Assembly (NCBI RefSeq): GCF_000213055.1
Contig: NZ_CM001165.1
Span: 4,486,945-4,550,944, forward strand
DNA length: 64,000 bases
Direction of reading: 5' to 3'
DNA from: Streptomyces sp. Tu6071
GTDB taxonomy: Bacteria; Actinomycetota; Actinomycetes; Streptomycetales; Streptomycetaceae
The translations under genes were made by a program, and so were the position numbers. Position 1 is the stretch's first letter. Each line of letters starts with the position of its first letter. Shown piece after piece: positions 62,968 through 64,000 of the stretch. Below the pieces are notes generated by a model. It made no database searches. It was not told where the DNA came from and worked only from the letters and a program-made list of their open reading frames with translations.

Positions 62968-63576
62968 TCAGGAGTTGTACGACCCCTGCGCCCGCTCCAG
63001 GCCCTGCGTCACCAGCGCCTCGACCGCGTCGGCCGCACGGTCCACGAAGTAGTCCAGCTCCTTGCGCTCGCCCGACGAGAAGTCCTTCAGCACGAAATCC
63101 GCCACCTGCATCCGCCCCGGCGGCCGGCCGATCCCGAACCGCACCCGGTGGTACGCCGGACCCATCGCCTTCGTCATCGACTTCAGCCCGTTGTGCCCGT
63201 TGTCCCCGCCCCCGAGCTTCAGCCGCAGCACTCCGTAGTCGATGTCCAGCTCGTCGTGCACCGCCACGACCCGCTCCAGCGGCACCTTGTAGAAATCGCG
63301 CAAGGCCGTCACCGGACCGCCCGAGAGGTTCATGTACGAGAGCGGCTTCGCGACCACCACCCGCGTACTCGACACCCCCGGCACCCCGAGCCGCCCCTCC
63401 ACCACCTGCGCCTGCGCCCGCGCCGCGCGCTTGAAGCGCCCGCCCAGCCGCGCCGCGAGGAGATCGGCGACCATGAACCCCACGTTGTGCCGGTTGCCCG
63501 CGTACTCGGGGCCCGGATTGCCGAGCCCCGCCACCAGCCACGGCGCGTTCTCGTCCGCGCCCGCGCTCGCTGCCAT
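62968..63576 (-). CDS. pth: Peptidyl-tRNA hydrolase
   Basis: Pth releases peptides from tRNAs dropped by ribosomes. The 202-residue protein shows [21 protein letters not shown] with the catalytic His, [25 protein letters not shown] carrying the partner Asp, and [12 protein letters not shown]. The C-terminus [19 protein letters not shown] is typical. The CAT at 63574-63576 is the start. It follows the L25 gene after 106 bases, the normal actinobacterial order. Confidence 0.95.
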   Translation of the reverse strand: MAASAGADENAPWLVAGLGNPGPEYAGNRHNVGFMVADLLAARLGGRFKRAARAQAQVVEGRLGVPGVSSTRVVVAKPLSYMNLSGGPVTALRDFYKVPLERVVAVHDELDIDYGVLRLKLGGGDNGHNGLKSMTKAMGPAYHRVRFGIGRPPGRMQVADFVLKDFSSGERKELDYFVDRAADAVEALVTQGLERAQGSYNS

Positions 63577-63682
63577 TGCGTCCTCCACCGCTGTTGGTAC
63601 GTACGACGACGGGGTGGCACGCCCACCGGACGCACCACCCCGCCACATCGATCCGTGAGAGCCCGCGGGCCCCCGCGAGGGC

Positions 63683-64000
63683 TCAGCCCTCCTCGGAAGC
63701 GCCCTCCTCGGCGTCCTCCTCGGCCGGGGCCTCCTCGGCCTGCGCGGCCAGGACCTGGATGACGACCGCGTCGGGCTCGACGGCGAGCGAGACGCCCTTG
63801 GGAAGCTCGATGTCCTTCGCCTCGATCGAGGCACCCGCCTCCAGGCCGGCGACCGAGACGGTCAGCTGCTCGGGGATGTGGGTGGCCTCGGCCTCGACGG
63901 GAAGCGAGTTGAGGACGTACTCCAGGAGGAACTGACCCGGGGCCAGCTCGCCCTCGGCGAGCACGGGGATGTCGACCTGGACCTTCTCGCCGCGCTTCAC
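63683..64000 (-). CDS. rplY: 50S ribosomal protein L25/general stress protein Ctc, C-terminal part
   Basis: The gene continues past the window end; 105 C-terminal codons are visible. [45 protein letters not shown] is the TL5/CTC C-terminal beta domain. [23 protein letters not shown] follows, then an acidic tail rich in Glu/Ala as in actinobacterial CTC-type L25. It binds 5S rRNA in the large subunit. The N-terminal L25 domain lies outside. Confidence 0.92.
   Translation of the reverse strand: MKRGEKVQVDIPVLAEGELAPGQFLLEYVLNSLPVEAEATHIPEQLTVSVAGLEAGASIEAKDIELPKGVSLAVEPDAVVIQVLAAQAEEAPAEEDAEEGASEEG

Overview
The window is a 64 kb piece of a Streptomyces (or very close actinomycete) chromosome. 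GC content is very high, third codon positions are almost always G or C, GTG starts are common, and gene ends often overlap as ATGA or GTGA. Many genes are hallmarks of the genus: sepX, an SsgA-like protein, tricorn protease, a DesA-type desaturase with a TetR partner, and actinobacterial ppc, pth and rplY. The gene order looks like conserved chromosomal core. I see no prophage, insertion sequence, CRISPR array or biosynthetic cluster.

Layout. 1-2.9 kb: end of a MogA/MoaB-type gene, a GNAT enzyme, the cell-division gene sepX and a tRNA-Ala(CGC). 2.8-8.2 kb: an M48 peptidase whose 3' end looks frameshifted, a small protein with an amyloid-signalling-like tail, a GNAT enzyme, exonuclease III, a MerR regulator and a cyclophilin. 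8.2-9.4 kb: a non-coding minisatellite block. 9.4-13.2 kb: a flavin monooxygenase / hydrolase / SDR operon and a CsbD-like protein. 13.2-18.4 kb: a dispersed-repeat cluster, a membrane-anchored protein and tricorn protease. 18.7-24 kb: a SulP transporter with its divergent MerR, and a TetR/MMPL exporter pair. 24-32.7 kb: small conserved genes, an SsgA-like protein, an ECF nickel/cobalt transporter operon (MN-Q-O), a serine hydrolase, an SDR and a kinase-like protein. 32.7-44.6 kb: a penicillin-binding protein, a protein mannosyltransferase, rsmI, tatD, rsmA, ispE, a Uma2 protein and an ABC-F ATPase. 44.8-54.6 kb: a beta-propeller membrane protein, a degenerate response regulator, a Na+/solute symporter divergent from galTEK, and a second orphan regulator. 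55-64 kb: MarR with RidA, a methyltransferase and a VOC protein, a second Uma2 protein, desaturase-TetR, ppc, pth and the end of rplY.

Several regulator/target pairs carry palindromes readable directly in the DNA: MerR/SulP, TetR/MMPL, MarR/RidA, desaturase/TetR, and a Nur-type nickel box over the promoter of the MNQO transporter. The more unusual signals are: (i) a 40-bp bipartite element duplicated in inverted orientation between the M48 peptidase and the amyloid-motif gene; (ii) families of short tandem and dispersed intergenic repeats sharing a CGAACG / CGTTCT core; (iii) gene ends altered by repeats or small duplications (M48 peptidase, SsgA-like protein, tricorn); and (iv) a response regulator that has lost its whole phosphorylation triad. 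Promoter and operator assignments are inferences from sequence; no searches were run.
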